This document shows positions 1-9,881 of a stretch of 64,000 bases of DNA, one piece after another (position 1 is the first letter of the stretch; every line of letters starts with the position of its first letter). Origin of the DNA: Alkalicoccus sp. (lineage in GTDB: Bacteria > Bacillota > Bacilli > Bacillales > Salisediminibacteriaceae); contig REBZ01000106.1 in NCBI GenBank assembly GCA_007692495.1, positions 1-64,000 of the forward strand. Direction: 5' to 3'. The position numbers were made by a program, and so were the translations under genes. The notes beneath the pieces are model-generated. The model saw only the letters and a list, made by a program, of their open reading frames with translations, did no database searches and was not told the origin of the DNA.

Positions 1-2
1 GT

Positions 3-31
3 TTGACAAATTGAGACAGAGTGTTTAATAA
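3..31 (+). promoter_or_regulatory. Predicted sigma-A promoter of topA
   Basis: A perfect -35 box TTGACA (3-8) is followed by a 17-nt spacer and the -10 box TAATAA (26-31), about 45 nt upstream of the topA start. This suggests topA is transcribed on its own. The region further upstream is outside the window. Confidence 0.7.
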
Positions 32-76
32 TAGGGGAGATTCTTTTACTTGTGATACAGGGAGGAGCGACAGCAC

Positions 77-2146
77 ATGTCGGATTACTTAGTGATCGTA
101 GAATCTCCCGCTAAGGCGAAAACGATTGGGAAATATTTAGGAAAAAAATATGTTGTTAAAGCATCGATGGGTCACGTCATCGATTTACCTAAAAGTCAGA
201 TGGGTGTAGATGTAGAAAATGATTATTCTCCTAAGTATATTACGATTCGCGGGAAAGGACCGATTCTTAAAGAACTGAAACAGGCTGCAAAAAAAGCTAA
301 GCGTATTTATCTTGCTGCCGACCCCGACAGAGAAGGGGAAGCAATTGCCTGGCATCTGGCAGACAGTCTGAATATTGATATGGATTCCAAGTGCCGGGTT
401 GTATTTAATGAAATTACTAAACAGGCTATTAAGGATTCCTTTAAACATCCGAGAGAAATTAACACGAATCTTGTAGATGCCCAGCAGGCCAGACGTGTTC
501 TGGACAGGTTAGTAGGTTATAACATCAGTCCGCTGCTATGGAAAAAAGTTAAAAAAGGGCTGAGTGCAGGCCGCGTGCAGTCTGTGGCAGTAAAACTAAT
601 AATAGACCGGGAAAACGAAATCAAAGCTTTTGAACCGGAGGAATACTGGTCAATCACGGCAAATATGGAAAAAGACGGCAGATCTTTCGAGGCGAAATTC
701 GTCTCTTTGGACGGAGAAAAGAAAGAGCTTAAATCTGAGGAAGAAGTAAACCGTGTTCTTGACAGGATGAAAGGAAGAGATCTTACAGTAGATTCAGTAA
801 AAAAGCGGGAACGGCGAAGAAAACCGGTCGTCCCTTTTACTACTTCCTCGCTTCAGCAGGAAGCTGCCAGAAAATTGAATTTCCGTGCCAAGAAAACGAT
901 GATGCTTGCCCAGCAGCTCTATGAAGGTATTGCTATAGGTAAAGCCGGAACAACCGGTCTAATTACGTATATGCGTACAGACTCGACCAGAATATCAGAC
1001 ACAGCTAAAAACGAAGCTTATGACTATATTTTGGAAAATTTCGGTAAAGAGTATGCTGGAGATACAAGTGAACAGAAGCAGTCTTCCAAATCCCAGGATG
1101 CCCACGAGGCAGTAAGACCTACAGTAGTTAAGTATGATCCAAAGACAATAAAACAATATTTATCACGGGATCAATACCGTCTGTACAAATTAATATGGGA
1201 AAGAATGATTGCCAGCCGCATGGCACCAGCTGTGATGGACACGATGGCTGTTGATATGTCGAACAACGGTGTACAGTTCAGGGCAAATGGTTCCAAATTG
1301 AAATTTGCCGGTTTTATGAAAGTATATATTGAAGGCAGTGACGACGGGAAAGAAGAAAAAGACAAACTACTTCCGGATATGGAAGAAGGGGAAGTAACCA
1401 CTGCGGAAACTATTGCTCCTAACCAGCACTTTACACAGCCGCCTCCGCGTTTCACGGAAGCAAGGCTTGTGAAAACTCTGGAAGAACTCGGTATTGGCCG
1501 TCCTTCCACATATGCCCCGACGCTGGATACGATTCAGCGGCGAGGATATGTTGCTCTTGAAGAAAAACGTTTTGTTCCGACTGAACTTGGAACGATTGTT
1601 CTGGAGCTGATTAATGAATTTTTTCCGGAAATTCTTAATGTGGAATTCACGGCGACGATGGAATCCGACCTTGACTCTATTGAAGATGGTGAAAATTCCT
1701 GGGTCAGTATTATCGACCGCTTCTACACGGATTTTGAAAAGCGCCTGAAAACAGCAGAAGAAGAAATGGAAGAAGTCGAAATTAAAGATGAGCCTGCCGG
1801 AGAAGACTGCGAAAAGTGTGGTCATGAAATGGTCTATAAAATGGGCCGCTATGGAAAATTCATGGCCTGCTCCAATTTTCCGGAATGCAGAAATACGAAA
1901 GCCATCGTCAAAGACATAGGGGTTCCGTGCCCTACATGTAAAGAAGGAAATGTAGTGGAACGTAAAAGTAAAAAGAAACGAATTTTTTACGGATGCGACC
2001 GTTATCCGGAGTGTGAATTCATTTCATGGGATAAACCAATTGAACGTAAATGTCCTAAATGCAGCAACCTGCTCGTGGAGAAAAAATCGAAAAAAGGCAC
2101 ACACGTCCAATGTACGGAATGTGATTATAAAGAAGACCGCAATTAA
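77..2146 (+). CDS. topA: DNA topoisomerase I (type IA)
   Basis: TopA relaxes negatively supercoiled DNA by single-strand passage in the nucleoid. The 689-aa protein starts with a TOPRIM domain ([12 protein letters not shown] near residue 6). The catalytic tyrosine is Tyr298 in the block ITYMRTDST. The last ~115 residues carry several CxxC zinc-ribbon pairs, beginning CEKCGHEM, which bind single-stranded DNA. Length and domain order match the Bacillus enzyme (about 690 aa). The ATG start has GGAGGAG (61-67) at good spacing. In B. subtilis trmFO follows topA; here a terminator and a ~640-bp gene-free region follow instead. Confidence 0.98.
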   Translation: MSDYLVIVESPAKAKTIGKYLGKKYVVKASMGHVIDLPKSQMGVDVENDYSPKYITIRGKGPILKELKQAAKKAKRIYLAADPDREGEAIAWHLADSLNIDMDSKCRVVFNEITKQAIKDSFKHPREINTNLVDAQQARRVLDRLVGYNISPLLWKKVKKGLSAGRVQSVAVKLIIDRENEIKAFEPEEYWSITANMEKDGRSFEAKFVSLDGEKKELKSEEEVNRVLDRMKGRDLTVDSVKKRERRRKPVVPFTTSSLQQEAARKLNFRAKKTMMLAQQLYEGIAIGKAGTTGLITYMRTDSTRISDTAKNEAYDYILENFGKEYAGDTSEQKQSSKSQDAHEAVRPTVVKYDPKTIKQYLSRDQYRLYKLIWERMIASRMAPAVMDTMAVDMSNNGVQFRANGSKLKFAGFMKVYIEGSDDGKEEKDKLLPDMEEGEVTTAETIAPNQHFTQPPPRFTEARLVKTLEELGIGRPSTYAPTLDTIQRRGYVALEEKRFVPTELGTIVLELINEFFPEILNVEFTATMESDLDSIEDGENSWVSIIDRFYTDFEKRLKTAEEEMEEVEIKDEPAGEDCEKCGHEMVYKMGRYGKFMACSNFPECRNTKAIVKDIGVPCPTCKEGNVVERKSKKKRIFYGCDRYPECEFISWDKPIERKCPKCSNLLVEKKSKKGTHVQCTECDYKEDRN

Positions 2147-2150
2147 TGAA

Positions 2151-2186
2151 GGAGGACTGTTACCTTTTAGGTGACGGTCCCTTGTT
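2151..2186 (+). terminator. Rho-independent terminator of topA
   Basis: The arms GGACTGTTACC and GGTGACGGTCC pair fully (two G-T wobbles) around a TTTTA loop, and are followed by CTTGTTTT. It lies immediately after topA. A strong Shine-Dalgarno-like AAGGAGGA (2149-2156) sits between the topA stop and the stem, with no reading frame after it. Confidence 0.75.
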
Positions 2187-2238
2187 TTGAGTAAGGGCCT
2201 GCAGTGGGAATCCCGGCCTTTCCTGCTGAAGCACTATT

Positions 2239-2535
2239 TTATAAGCTGCCTTGAAAGCAAAGAGGGACGTTCGCTTTCGTTACCGTGGAAAGGCTTTCCG
2301 AGCGGACCGGCGTCAGCTGATTCTGTCCTCCTTTTGTCGGTCAGATTGGGGAAAGGCCATGACCGCTCCGGAGTCTCTCCATGTCCACTTCAGCTTATGG
2401 TAAAAAAGACAAAGCAGGATCTCCTGTCTAAACAGGCTTTAACCTTCCGTTTGGATAGGAGGTTACATTATTATAAAAGGCTATTTTCATTCATCATGGG
2501 GCAATGATGCTGCATGAGTGTCTCTGTTAAAGTCT
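2239..2535 (+). repeat. Dispersed intergenic repeat, copy 1 (forward)
   Basis: This stretch aligns over nearly 300 nt with the reverse complement of 25561-25850. Shared blocks, in the same order in both copies, include GCTGCCTTGAAA, AAGGCTTTCCG, TCAGCTGATT, TGTCCACTTCAGCTTA, TTTGGATAGGAG and TGTCTCTGTTAAAG. It fills the topA-xerC gap where trmFO lies in B. subtilis. A 106-codon frame runs through it, but it follows the repeat rather than any protein family, so I do not call it a gene. I recognise no transposase. The rest of the 2147-2783 gap holds the topA terminator and the xerC promoter. Confidence 0.85.
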
Positions 2536-2704
2536 AGTGTCGATAAATGCAGAAAACTTCGCTACAATCCGGCAGGCCTGCCACGCGTCAGTTCATTAAC
2601 TTTTTATAGTTTTTGAAGAGTTGGAAGGAAGCACCTTCAAGTTCATCTGCTGATTCAAAACCCGGAATACAATTCTGAATTTTGTGAAAAAAATGTAAAG
2701 TTCA

Positions 2705-2733
2705 TTGAAAGAGCTGCTGAATTATGATACTAT
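2705..2733 (+). promoter_or_regulatory. Predicted sigma-A promoter of xerC-hslVU-codY
   Basis: TTGAAA (2705-2710), a 17-nt spacer and TACTAT (2728-2733) lie 50 nt upstream of xerC. It follows the repeat-filled gap, so the four-gene operon appears to be transcribed separately from topA. Confidence 0.7.
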
Positions 2734-2783
2734 TTAGTAGCTCTAATTTTATGTCCTTTATTTGTGCCGGAAAGGAATGTGCT

Positions 2784-3665
2784 ATGGACCGGGAATATTC
2801 AGATTTTCTTACATTTCTCCGTATTGAAAAACGTGCTTCTAAGCATACTGTAATCAGCTATGAAAAAGATATTGCGCATTTTCTGAAATATATTGCTCAG
2901 CGGTGGAATATTTCTGCGGCTGAGGTTTCGTATGTACATATCCGGGAGTATTTAACAGAGTTGTACGCTGAAAAGCTGGCGCGCACAACCGTAGCGAGAA
3001 AAATTTCATCCCTGAGGTCGTTTTATACGTATCTTTTAAGGGAAGAATTAGTTGTGGAAAACCCTCTCACGCTTATTCACGTCCCGAGGAAGGGAAAAAG
3101 GCTTCCTTCTTTTTTTTATGAGGAAGAAATGCTTCAGCTGTTCGATTCTGTAGATACTGGAACAGACCTTGGGAAAAGAAATTCAGCACTGCTTGAACTG
3201 TTTTATGCAACTGGTATCCGCGTAGGAGAATGCATTAAACTTGATGTTAAAGACTTCGATATATATTTGGAAACTCTTCTCGTCAAAGGTAAGGGCGGCA
3301 AGGAGCGTTATGTTCCGGTCGGAAGCTTTGCGGCGGAGGCCCTTACAGTTTATATTAATGAAAGCCGCCCGGGACTTAAACCGCAGGATGATGCACTTTT
3401 TCTTAATTACATGGGGAAAAGGCTTACTGCCCGCGGCATCCAGAAAATTCTTAACAAGTTATCAGTGGATGCCTCATTGACTTCACGTATGAGTCCGCAT
3501 ATTCTGCGGCACACATTTGCTACACACCTCTTGAATGAAGGGGCTGACCTGCGGACGGTTCAGGAACTTCTCGGTCACACAGATCTTGCCGCTACCCAGA
3601 TTTATACTCATGTAACGAAGGACCGGCTTCGCGAAGTATACCGAAATACTCATCCGCGGGCATAA
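2784..3665 (+). CDS. xerC: Tyrosine recombinase XerC (CodV)
   Basis: XerC acts with XerD at the dif site to resolve chromosome dimers near division. The protein has 293 aa with an N-terminal SAM-like core-binding domain (residues ~1-90). Its catalytic domain carries Arg146 (GIRVGE), a lysine near residue 170 (KGKGGKER), His239 and Arg242 (HILRH), His265 (LGHTD) and the nucleophile Tyr274 (QIYTH). I chose ATG 2784 because AAAGGA lies 7 nt upstream; a longer frame from 2724 would overlap the promoter. It is followed closely by hslV, hslU and codY, the classic Bacillus cod operon order. Confidence 0.95.
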   Translation: MDREYSDFLTFLRIEKRASKHTVISYEKDIAHFLKYIAQRWNISAAEVSYVHIREYLTELYAEKLARTTVARKISSLRSFYTYLLREELVVENPLTLIHVPRKGKRLPSFFYEEEMLQLFDSVDTGTDLGKRNSALLELFYATGIRVGECIKLDVKDFDIYLETLLVKGKGGKERYVPVGSFAAEALTVYINESRPGLKPQDDALFLNYMGKRLTARGIQKILNKLSVDASLTSRMSPHILRHTFATHLLNEGADLRTVQELLGHTDLAATQIYTHVTKDRLREVYRNTHPRA

Positions 3666-3688
3666 AACGACCGGAAAGGAAGATGCAG

Positions 3689-4246
3689 GTGGAACCGATT
3701 AAAGGAACAACAATTTTTGCTGTACGTCATAAAGAGCAGTCTGCCATGGCCGGTGATGGCCAGGTGACTTTTGGAAATGCTGTAGTAATGAAACATTCAG
3801 CCCGTAAAGTACGTACCCTGTACCGGGGGAAAGTTACAGCAGGTTTTGCCGGTTCAGTAGCGGACGCTTTTACACTTTATGAAAAATTTGAAACAAAGCT
3901 GGAGGAATTCAGCGGTAACCTTCAGCGTGCTGCAGTTGAACTGGCAAAAGAGTGGAGAAGTGACAGAGTTCTCCGACGGCTGGAGGCTATGCTGATCGTG
4001 ATGGACAAGAATTCTATTTACCTTATTGCAGGAACCGGTGAAGTTATTGAACCGGACGACGGAATTATTGCTATCGGGTCCGGGGGGAATTATGCTCTTG
4101 CCGCCGGCAGAGCAATGAAACAGCATGCTTCCCACTTAACAGCTGCAGAAATTGCGAAAGCCAGTCTGGAAACGGCCGCGGACTTATGTGTCTATACGAA
4201 TCACCACATTATTGTAGAATCACCGAATGGAACGGAGGAGAGCTAG
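3689..4246 (+). CDS. hslV: ATP-dependent protease peptidase subunit HslV (ClpQ/CodW)
   Basis: HslV is the proteasome-like peptidase of the two-component HslVU (ClpQY) protease in the cytoplasm. The 185-aa protein has the family blocks [31 protein letters not shown] and [14 protein letters not shown] prefer GTG 3689, which has GGAAAGGA 8 nt upstream, over ATG 3683, which has only 2 nt. From 3689, six residues (MEPIKG) precede the conserved Thr-Thr, the same count as I recall for B. subtilis. B. subtilis ClpQ has Ser at position 2 and was reported as an N-terminal serine protease; here position 2 is Glu. The partner hslU starts 2 nt after the stop. Confidence 0.95.
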   Translation: MEPIKGTTIFAVRHKEQSAMAGDGQVTFGNAVVMKHSARKVRTLYRGKVTAGFAGSVADAFTLYEKFETKLEEFSGNLQRAAVELAKEWRSDRVLRRLEAMLIVMDKNSIYLIAGTGEVIEPDDGIIAIGSGGNYALAAGRAMKQHASHLTAAEIAKASLETAADLCVYTNHHIIVESPNGTEES

Positions 4247-4247
4247 T

Positions 4248-5648
4248 ATGAACAGTTCACTTACCCCTGTTCAAATTGTTGAACGTCTGGATCAGACAAT
4301 TGTCGGTCAAAGGCAGGCAAAACGGTCAGTAGCAGTAGCCTTGAGAAACCGTTACCGCCGCAGCAGGCTGGACGATAAAATAAAAGAAGAAATAACTCCA
4401 AAAAATATATTAATGATTGGCCCCACCGGCGTAGGCAAAACGGAAATAGCACGACGTCTCGCTAAGCTGGTTGGAGCCCCCTTTATTAAAGTGGAAGCGA
4501 CCAAATTCACTGAAGTGGGGTACGTCGGAAGAGATGTGGAATCAATGATACGAGACCTCGTCGAAACATCTGTCCGGCTCGTTAAAGAAGAAAAAATGAC
4601 TGAGGTAAATGATAAAGCGGAGAAACTTGCTGAGAAGAAACTTGTAGACCTTCTGCACCCGCAGAATAAAAAAGCCAAATCTTCTCAAAATTACAGAAAT
4701 CCCCTCGAAATGTTTTTTCAAAACGAAGAAGAGGAACCGGAGGAAGAAGAAAAACCTGCAGATGAAACCTACCGCCAGACACGGAGAAAAATACAGGACC
4801 AGCTGAAAAACGGCGAACTGGAAAATAAAGAAGTAACAATTACCGTAGAAGAACAGGGTAAATCATTTACGGACATGTTCCAGGGCGGCGGGATGGAGCA
4901 GATGGGAATGAATATGCAGGAAATGCTCGGGGGAATGATGCCGAAGCAGACAGCCGAACGAACGCTGCCTGTCAAGGATGCCCGGCGTGTACTTGCTGAG
5001 CAGGAAGCACAGAAATTAATCAACATGGAAGAAGTTTCCCAGGAAGCTGTAGAAAGAGCAGAACAGCTCGGTATTATCTTTATCGATGAAATTGATAAGG
5101 TCGCCGGAAAGAGTCAGCAGTCGGCGGATGTATCCAGAGAGGGAGTTCAGCGTGATATTCTTCCCATTATCGAAGGGTCAACTGTAGTTACAAAATACGG
5201 GGCGGTACAAACTGATCATATGCTCTTTATAGGGGCGGGGGCCTTTCATTTCTCCAAGCCTTCAGATTTAATTCCTGAACTTCAGGGAAGACTTCCTATA
5301 AGGGTGGAGCTTGATTCCCTCGGAGTCGAAGATTTTGTAAATATTTTAACGAAGCCGCAGTACGCTCTACTCAAGCAATATGAAAGCATGCTGGAAGTTG
5401 AAGGGATTAAGCTCGTTTTTGAAGATGGAGCAGTCCGTCGTATTGCAGAGATCGCAGCAGAAGTAAATGACCAGACGGAGAATATTGGTGCCAGAAGGCT
5501 TCATACTATCCTGGAAAAGCTGCTTGAAGATCTTTCTTTTGAAGCTTCAGAAATAACAATGGACCACGTTACGATTACACCGGCATATGTAGAGGAAAAA
5601 CTGGCCTCGGTAGCTAAAAACCGTGATGTCAGTCAATATATTTTATAA
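4248..5648 (+). CDS. hslU: HslU (ClpY) AAA+ unfoldase subunit
   Basis: HslU is the hexameric AAA+ ATPase that unfolds substrates and feeds them into HslV. The protein has 466 aa, close to the Bacillus length. Walker A is GPTGVGKT at residues 58-65, and Walker B is IIFIDEID near residue 270. An acidic, charged intermediate (I) domain lies between them, as expected for HslU but not ClpX. The C-terminus ends in the short hydrophobic tail DVSQYIL that docks into HslV in this family. CGGAGGAG (4234-4241) precedes ATG 4248 and lies inside the end of hslV, indicating coupled translation. Confidence 0.97.
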   Translation: MNSSLTPVQIVERLDQTIVGQRQAKRSVAVALRNRYRRSRLDDKIKEEITPKNILMIGPTGVGKTEIARRLAKLVGAPFIKVEATKFTEVGYVGRDVESMIRDLVETSVRLVKEEKMTEVNDKAEKLAEKKLVDLLHPQNKKAKSSQNYRNPLEMFFQNEEEEPEEEEKPADETYRQTRRKIQDQLKNGELENKEVTITVEEQGKSFTDMFQGGGMEQMGMNMQEMLGGMMPKQTAERTLPVKDARRVLAEQEAQKLINMEEVSQEAVERAEQLGIIFIDEIDKVAGKSQQSADVSREGVQRDILPIIEGSTVVTKYGAVQTDHMLFIGAGAFHFSKPSDLIPELQGRLPIRVELDSLGVEDFVNILTKPQYALLKQYESMLEVEGIKLVFEDGAVRRIAEIAAEVNDQTENIGARRLHTILEKLLEDLSFEASEITMDHVTITPAYVEEKLASVAKNRDVSQYIL

Positions 5649-5669
5649 ATTTCAGGAGGGTATTAACCT

Positions 5670-6446
5670 ATGGATCTACTAACAAAAACAAGAAAAATCA
5701 ATGACCTGCTTCAAAAAAGTGCGGGGCAGTCTGTAAACTTTAAAGAAATGGCAGAAACGCTGCGTGACGTAATCGAAGCCAATATATTCATTGTCAGCCG
5801 GCGCGGAAAGCTTCTTGGATACTCTATTAAGCAGGAAATTGAAAACCAGCGTATGAAGTCGATGCTGGAACAGCGTCAGTTTCCTGAACAGTATACGAGC
5901 GGACTTTTTAACATCCAGGAAACTTCTTCGAATCTCGATATCGAGAGCGATTATACAGCTTTCCCTGTAGAAAACAAAGATCTCTTTAAAAATGGTCTGA
6001 CTACGATTGTTCCGGTACAGGGAGGAGGCCAGCGCCTTGGAACACTTATCCTCGCCCGTCTTGATGATTCATTCGGCGATGATGACCTTCTTCTTGCTGA
6101 ATACGCGTCAACTGTAGTCGGCATGGAAATCCTTCACGAAAAACAGGAGGAAATTGAGCAGGAGGCACGGAGCAAAGCGGTTGTGCAGATGGCAATCAGC
6201 TCACTTTCCTACAGTGAACTCGAAGCAGTAGAGCATATTTTTGAAGAACTGGACGGAAATGAAGGCCTGCTCGTTGCAAGTAAAATTGCCGATCGTGTAG
6301 GAATTACCCGGTCTGTAATTGTAAACGCGCTTCGTAAGCTGGAAAGTGCGGGAGTCATTGAATCGCGCTCTCTCGGAATGAAAGGGACTTATATTAAAGT
6401 GCTTAACGATAAGTTTCTGGCAGAATTAAAAAAACAGCGGGGCTGA
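5670..6446 (+). CDS. codY: GTP-sensing transcriptional repressor CodY
   Basis: CodY is the global nutrient-responsive repressor of low-GC Gram-positives, activated by branched-chain amino acids and GTP. The protein has 258 aa (family ~259). An N-terminal GAF-type sensor covers roughly residues 1-155 and the C-terminal winged helix-turn-helix is around 200-245 ([20 protein letters not shown]). AGGAGGG lies 9 nt before the ATG. It is last in xerC-hslV-hslU-codY. In B. subtilis the large fla/che operon follows codY; here rpsB follows after a 167-nt gap. Confidence 0.98.
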   Translation: MDLLTKTRKINDLLQKSAGQSVNFKEMAETLRDVIEANIFIVSRRGKLLGYSIKQEIENQRMKSMLEQRQFPEQYTSGLFNIQETSSNLDIESDYTAFPVENKDLFKNGLTTIVPVQGGGQRLGTLILARLDDSFGDDDLLLAEYASTVVGMEILHEKQEEIEQEARSKAVVQMAISSLSYSELEAVEHIFEELDGNEGLLVASKIADRVGITRSVIVNALRKLESAGVIESRSLGMKGTYIKVLNDKFLAELKKQRG

Positions 6447-6472
6447 TAGAGAAAAGTTCTCCAGCTCAAGTA

Positions 6473-6501
6473 TTGCAGATTATTAAAAGATGTGATATAT
6501 T
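6473..6501 (+). promoter_or_regulatory. Predicted sigma-A promoter of rpsB
   Basis: TTGCAG (6473-6478), a 17-nt spacer and TATATT (6496-6501) lie just after codY, leaving a transcribed leader of about 105 nt before rpsB. Confidence 0.65.
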
Positions 6502-6509
6502 TTTTGATG

Positions 6510-6605
6510 GTGTTAAAAACACACGGTTTTGGATTCTGCGCCGGGGTGCTCAATCGAGTCCGGGTGGAAGATGATATAACCGGAGGTAAAAAACCAAGAG
6601 GAGGT
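6510..6605 (+). promoter_or_regulatory. rpsB mRNA leader, possibly structured
   Basis: The ~100-nt untranslated leader contains a GC-rich segment (6538-6586) with complementary pieces such as CCGG/CCGG and CTC-aatc-GAG, and ends in the strong Shine-Dalgarno GAGGAGGTG. Ribosomal protein leaders are often autoregulatory. I do not recognise a defined family here, so a regulatory role is inference. Confidence 0.35.
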
Positions 6606-6613
6606 GAGTGATT

Positions 6614-7312
6614 ATGGCAGTGATTTCCATGAAGCAGCTTCTTGAAGCTGGGGTACATTTTGGACACCAGACGCGCCGTTGGAATCCAAAAATGGATCGC
6701 TACATTTTCACAGAAAGAAACGGTATTTATATTATTGATCTTCAAAAGACGGTCAAAAAAGTTGAGGAAGCATTCAACTTTGTACGTGACCTTGCGTCAC
6801 AGGGCGGAACAGTTCTGTTCGTAGGTACAAAAAAGCAGGCTCAGGATTCGGTTAAAGAAGAAGCCGAGCGTGCTGGAATGTATTACATCAACCAGCGCTG
6901 GTTAGGTGGTACACTCACGAACTTTGAAACGATCCGTAAGCGTATTGCCCGTCTGAAGCAGTTGGAAGTAATGCAGGAAGACGGAACTTTCGAAGTTCTT
7001 CCTAAGAAAGAAGTTGTCATTCTTAACAAAGAAATGGACAGACTTGAAAAGTTTCTTGGCGGTATTAAAGAAATGAACAAGCTTCCGGATGCCCTGTTTA
7101 TTATCGATCCTCGCAAAGAGCGTATTGCAGTGGCAGAGGCACACAAGCTGAATATTCCTATCGTGGGAATTGTAGATACTAACTGTGACCCTGATGAGAT
7201 CGACTACGTCATCCCGGGTAACGACGACGCTATTCGTGCGGTTCGTCTGTTAACTGCTAAAATGGCGGATGCGATCATTGAAGCAAACCAGGGTGAAGAA
7301 ACTACAGCATAG
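6614..7312 (+). CDS. rpsB: 30S ribosomal protein S2
   Basis: S2 is a small-subunit protein that joins late in 30S assembly and is needed for S1-type interactions. The 232-aa sequence has the signatures [36 protein letters not shown] and [11 protein letters not shown] 6614 has GAGGAGGTG 7 nt upstream; an in-frame GTG at 6608 overlaps that site and is unlikely. It is followed by a terminator and then tsf, its usual partner. Confidence 0.98.
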   Translation: MAVISMKQLLEAGVHFGHQTRRWNPKMDRYIFTERNGIYIIDLQKTVKKVEEAFNFVRDLASQGGTVLFVGTKKQAQDSVKEEAERAGMYYINQRWLGGTLTNFETIRKRIARLKQLEVMQEDGTFEVLPKKEVVILNKEMDRLEKFLGGIKEMNKLPDALFIIDPRKERIAVAEAHKLNIPIVGIVDTNCDPDEIDYVIPGNDDAIRAVRLLTAKMADAIIEANQGEETTA

Positions 7313-7320
7313 GTAATCAG

Positions 7321-7360
7321 AAGGGTGATAGAGGGGCTGACCCTTTATCACCCTTTTTTA
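7321..7360 (+). terminator. Terminator between rpsB and tsf
   Basis: Arms AAGGGTGATA (7321-7330) and TATCACCCTT (7346-7355) enclose an inner GGG/CCC pair and are followed by a run of T. It may act partially, because tsf has no obvious strong promoter of its own in the next 100 nt. Confidence 0.8.
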
Positions 7361-7461
7361 AAGAAAACCGTTTTTTATAAAATACAGCCCGCTTAACTGA
7401 ACAGGAAGATTTTTTATCCTGCCGGTTATTATGGATTTATACTACTGAGGAGGAATTTAGA

Positions 7462-8343
7462 ATGGCAATTACAGCAAAGCAGGTAAAAGAGCTTCGTGAA
7501 AAAACGGGAGCAGGGATGATGGACTGCAAAAAAGCCCTTTCTGAAACAGATGGAGATATGGATAAGGCAATTGATTTTCTCCGTGAGAAAGGAATTTCCA
7601 AAGCAGCTAAAAAAGCAGACCGCGTTGCTGCTGAAGGTCTTGCCCATATTGTACAGGAAGGCAGCCGTGCAGTTATCGTAGAAATTAATGCTGAAACAGA
7701 CTTTGTATCAAAGAACGAAAACTTCGTAAACATGGTGGATACTGTGGCAAAGCACATTCTTGAAAACGAGCCGGCTACAGCGACAGAAGCTCTCGAGCAG
7801 GGCTTTGCAGGAGAGGAAAACACACTTCAGGATTTTATTACTTCCCAGATTGCTAAAATTGGGGAAAAAATCTCTCTCCGCCGTTTTCAAGTCGTAGAAC
7901 TTCAGGAAAACCAGCATGCTGGTTCCTATATTCATATGGGAGGCCGTATCGGAGTACTTGCAGTGGTTGATGGAGCAGATGCGCAGACAGCTAAGGACGT
8001 TGCTATGCATGTAGCTGCTATCAATCCAAAGTATGTTAGCCGTGATGAAGTTTCCAAAGAGGAAACCGACCGGGAGCGTGAAGTTCTCAAGCAGCAGGCA
8101 ATGAATGAAGGCAAGCCTGAAAACATTGTAGAAAAAATGGTGGAAGGCCGTCTCAGCAAGTTTTTTGAAGAAATCTGCCTTAATGAACAGGCGTTTGTTA
8201 AAGACAGTGACCAAAAAGTCGGCAAGTACGTAGAGTCCAAAGGTGGATCCGTCAAAACTTTCTTCCGTTATGAAGTAGGAGAAGGTATGGAGAAGCGCGA
8301 AGACAACTTTGCCGAAGAAGTTATGTCCCAAGTGAAAAAGTAA
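7462..8343 (+). CDS. tsf: Elongation factor Ts
   Basis: EF-Ts is the guanine nucleotide exchange factor for EF-Tu. The 293-aa protein opens with a UBA-like domain ([19 protein letters not shown]) and contains the EF-Ts motif [13 protein letters not shown] near residue 80, followed by the dimerisation and coiled regions. The ATG has GAGGAGG at normal spacing. It is monocistronic or read through from rpsB, with terminators on both sides. Confidence 0.98.
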   Translation: MAITAKQVKELREKTGAGMMDCKKALSETDGDMDKAIDFLREKGISKAAKKADRVAAEGLAHIVQEGSRAVIVEINAETDFVSKNENFVNMVDTVAKHILENEPATATEALEQGFAGEENTLQDFITSQIAKIGEKISLRRFQVVELQENQHAGSYIHMGGRIGVLAVVDGADAQTAKDVAMHVAAINPKYVSRDEVSKEETDREREVLKQQAMNEGKPENIVEKMVEGRLSKFFEEICLNEQAFVKDSDQKVGKYVESKGGSVKTFFRYEVGEGMEKREDNFAEEVMSQVKK

Positions 8344-8350
8344 GGAAGTC

Positions 8351-8375
8351 GAGGGGCACTTTGTGTCCCTTTTTC
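8351..8375 (+). terminator. Terminator of tsf
   Basis: Stem AGGGGCAC (8352-8359) and GTGTCCCT (8363-8370) with a TTT loop is followed by TTTTT. Confidence 0.75.
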
Positions 8376-8424
8376 CTGAGCGGTTTTTTCGGAAACATAG
8401 TAAATTTAATCACTGGAGGGACCT

Positions 8425-9150
8425 ATGGAGCAGCCAGCTTACAAACGTATCGTATTAAAATTAAGCGGAGAAGCACTTGCGGGAGAAAAAGGTTTTGGAA
8501 TTGATCCGGAAATGATTCAATCCATTGCGGAACAGGTCAAGGAACTTCATGAAATGGATGTAGAAGTGGCTATAATTGTCGGTGGAGGAAACATTTGGCG
8601 TGGTATGGCTGGAGCATCCAAAGGAATGGACCGTGCAACAGCTGACTACATGGGAATGCTGGCTACCGTTATGAATTCACTGGCTCTGCAGGACAGCCTG
8701 GAAAACATTGAAGTTCAGACGAGGGTTCAGTCTTCTATTGAAATGAGACAGGTGGCAGAGCCTTATATCAGAAGGCGTGCCATCAGACATCTGGAGAAAA
8801 AACGCGTCGTTATTTTTGCTGCTGGAACGGGAAATCCTTATTTCTCAACAGATACGACAGCCGCTCTCCGGGCTGCCGAAATAGAAGCTGACGTTATTTT
8901 AATGGCAAAAAATAATGTAGACGGTGTCTACAGCGCAGACCCATCCACTAATGCAGATGCTGTAAAATATGAAAATCTGACTTATCTTGATATACTAAAG
9001 GATGGGTTGGCAGTGATGGATGCCACAGCGTCCTCTCTATGTATGGATAACGATATTCCTCTCATTGTTTTTTCCATTGGTGAGAAAGGTAACATTAAAC
9101 GTGTAGTAAACGGTGAAGAAATAGGTACGATTATAAGGGGGCAGTCTTAA
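8425..9150 (+). CDS. pyrH: UMP kinase
   Basis: PyrH phosphorylates UMP to UDP in pyrimidine nucleotide synthesis. It is a hexameric bacterial enzyme of the amino acid kinase fold. The 241-aa sequence shows the N-terminal KLSGEALAG block, the [11 protein letters not shown] glycine loop and the ATP-site segment [20 protein letters not shown] precedes the ATG. Its TAA stop overlaps the frr ATG by one base, so pyrH and frr are translationally coupled, the usual arrangement. Confidence 0.98.
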   Translation: MEQPAYKRIVLKLSGEALAGEKGFGIDPEMIQSIAEQVKELHEMDVEVAIIVGGGNIWRGMAGASKGMDRATADYMGMLATVMNSLALQDSLENIEVQTRVQSSIEMRQVAEPYIRRRAIRHLEKKRVVIFAAGTGNPYFSTDTTAALRAAEIEADVILMAKNNVDGVYSADPSTNADAVKYENLTYLDILKDGLAVMDATASSLCMDNDIPLIVFSIGEKGNIKRVVNGEEIGTIIRGQS

Positions 9151-9707
9151 TGTCATCATCAGTATTAAAACAGGCAGAAGAAAAAATGAATAAATCAGTG
9201 GAAGCTTTCGGTAAGGAATTGGCTACGATCCGGGCGGGGCGTGCAAACCCATCCCTGCTGGATAAGGTCCAGGTGGAATATTACGGGGCACTCACCCCTC
9301 TAAATCAACTGGCTTCTATTTCCGTACCGGAAGGCCGGATGCTTCTTATTACTCCGTTCGATAAGTCTGCTATGCAGAATATCGAAAAAGGAATTCAAAA
9401 AGCTGATCTTGGACTTTCACCAAACAATGACGGCAATGTTATCAGAATTACCATTCCTGCATTGACAGAAGAGCGGCGCAAAGAACTTATTAAGCTCGTG
9501 GGACGTTATGCAGAAGAAGCAAAAGTGGCTGTGCGAAATATCCGCCGCGAAGCAAACGACGAGCTGAAAAAGCTTCAGAAAGATGGAGAGCTTACAGAAG
9601 ATGACCTTAAGCGCAGTCAGGAAGATGTTCAGAAGCTTACTGATAAGACGATTAAGTCAATCGATGAGCACTCCAAGAGGAAAGAAGACGAAGTCCGGGA
9701 AATTTAA
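9150..9707 (+). CDS. frr: Ribosome recycling factor
   Basis: RRF splits post-termination ribosomes together with EF-G. The 185-aa length is typical. Diagnostic segments are [14 protein letters not shown] near residue 27 and the C-terminal three-helix-bundle stretch [13 protein letters not shown]. It starts inside the pyrH stop codon. A weak terminator and the uppS promoter follow. Confidence 0.98.
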   Translation: MSSSVLKQAEEKMNKSVEAFGKELATIRAGRANPSLLDKVQVEYYGALTPLNQLASISVPEGRMLLITPFDKSAMQNIEKGIQKADLGLSPNNDGNVIRITIPALTEERRKELIKLVGRYAEEAKVAVRNIRREANDELKKLQKDGELTEDDLKRSQEDVQKLTDKTIKSIDEHSKRKEDEVREI

Positions 9708-9717
9708 TCTGCTTTGT

Positions 9718-9758
9718 AGGCTGTGCTGCTGAAAATTACTCGGCAGGACAGTCTTTCT
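9718..9758 (+). terminator. Probable terminator of frr
   Basis: AGGCTGTGCTGC pairs imperfectly with GCAGGACAGTCTT, followed by a T-rich tail (TTTCTTTG). The stem has mismatches, so strength is uncertain. Confidence 0.5.
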
Positions 9759-9802
9759 TTGTATATGAGGAGGAAAGGAATACATAAAATAGCTATTCTT
9801 AG

Positions 9803-9831
9803 TTATACCCCGGGAGTAAACGTGATAGAAT
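9803..9831 (+). promoter_or_regulatory. Predicted promoter of uppS-cdsA-dxr-rseP-proS
   Basis: TTATAC (9803-9808), a 17-nt spacer and TAGAAT (9826-9831) lie 50 nt before uppS. The following five genes have gaps under 30 nt and appear to form one transcript ending at the terminator after proS. Confidence 0.5.
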
Positions 9832-9881
9832 AAGAACGGAGCTTTTCAAAGACAGACAGAACCAGCTGGAGGCATACGTTC

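Noticed and set aside
2187-2507. A 106-codon + strand frame after topA
   Set aside because: It lies within the dispersed repeat, has no ribosome-binding site, and resembles only the translation of the inverted repeat copy at 25.5 kb.
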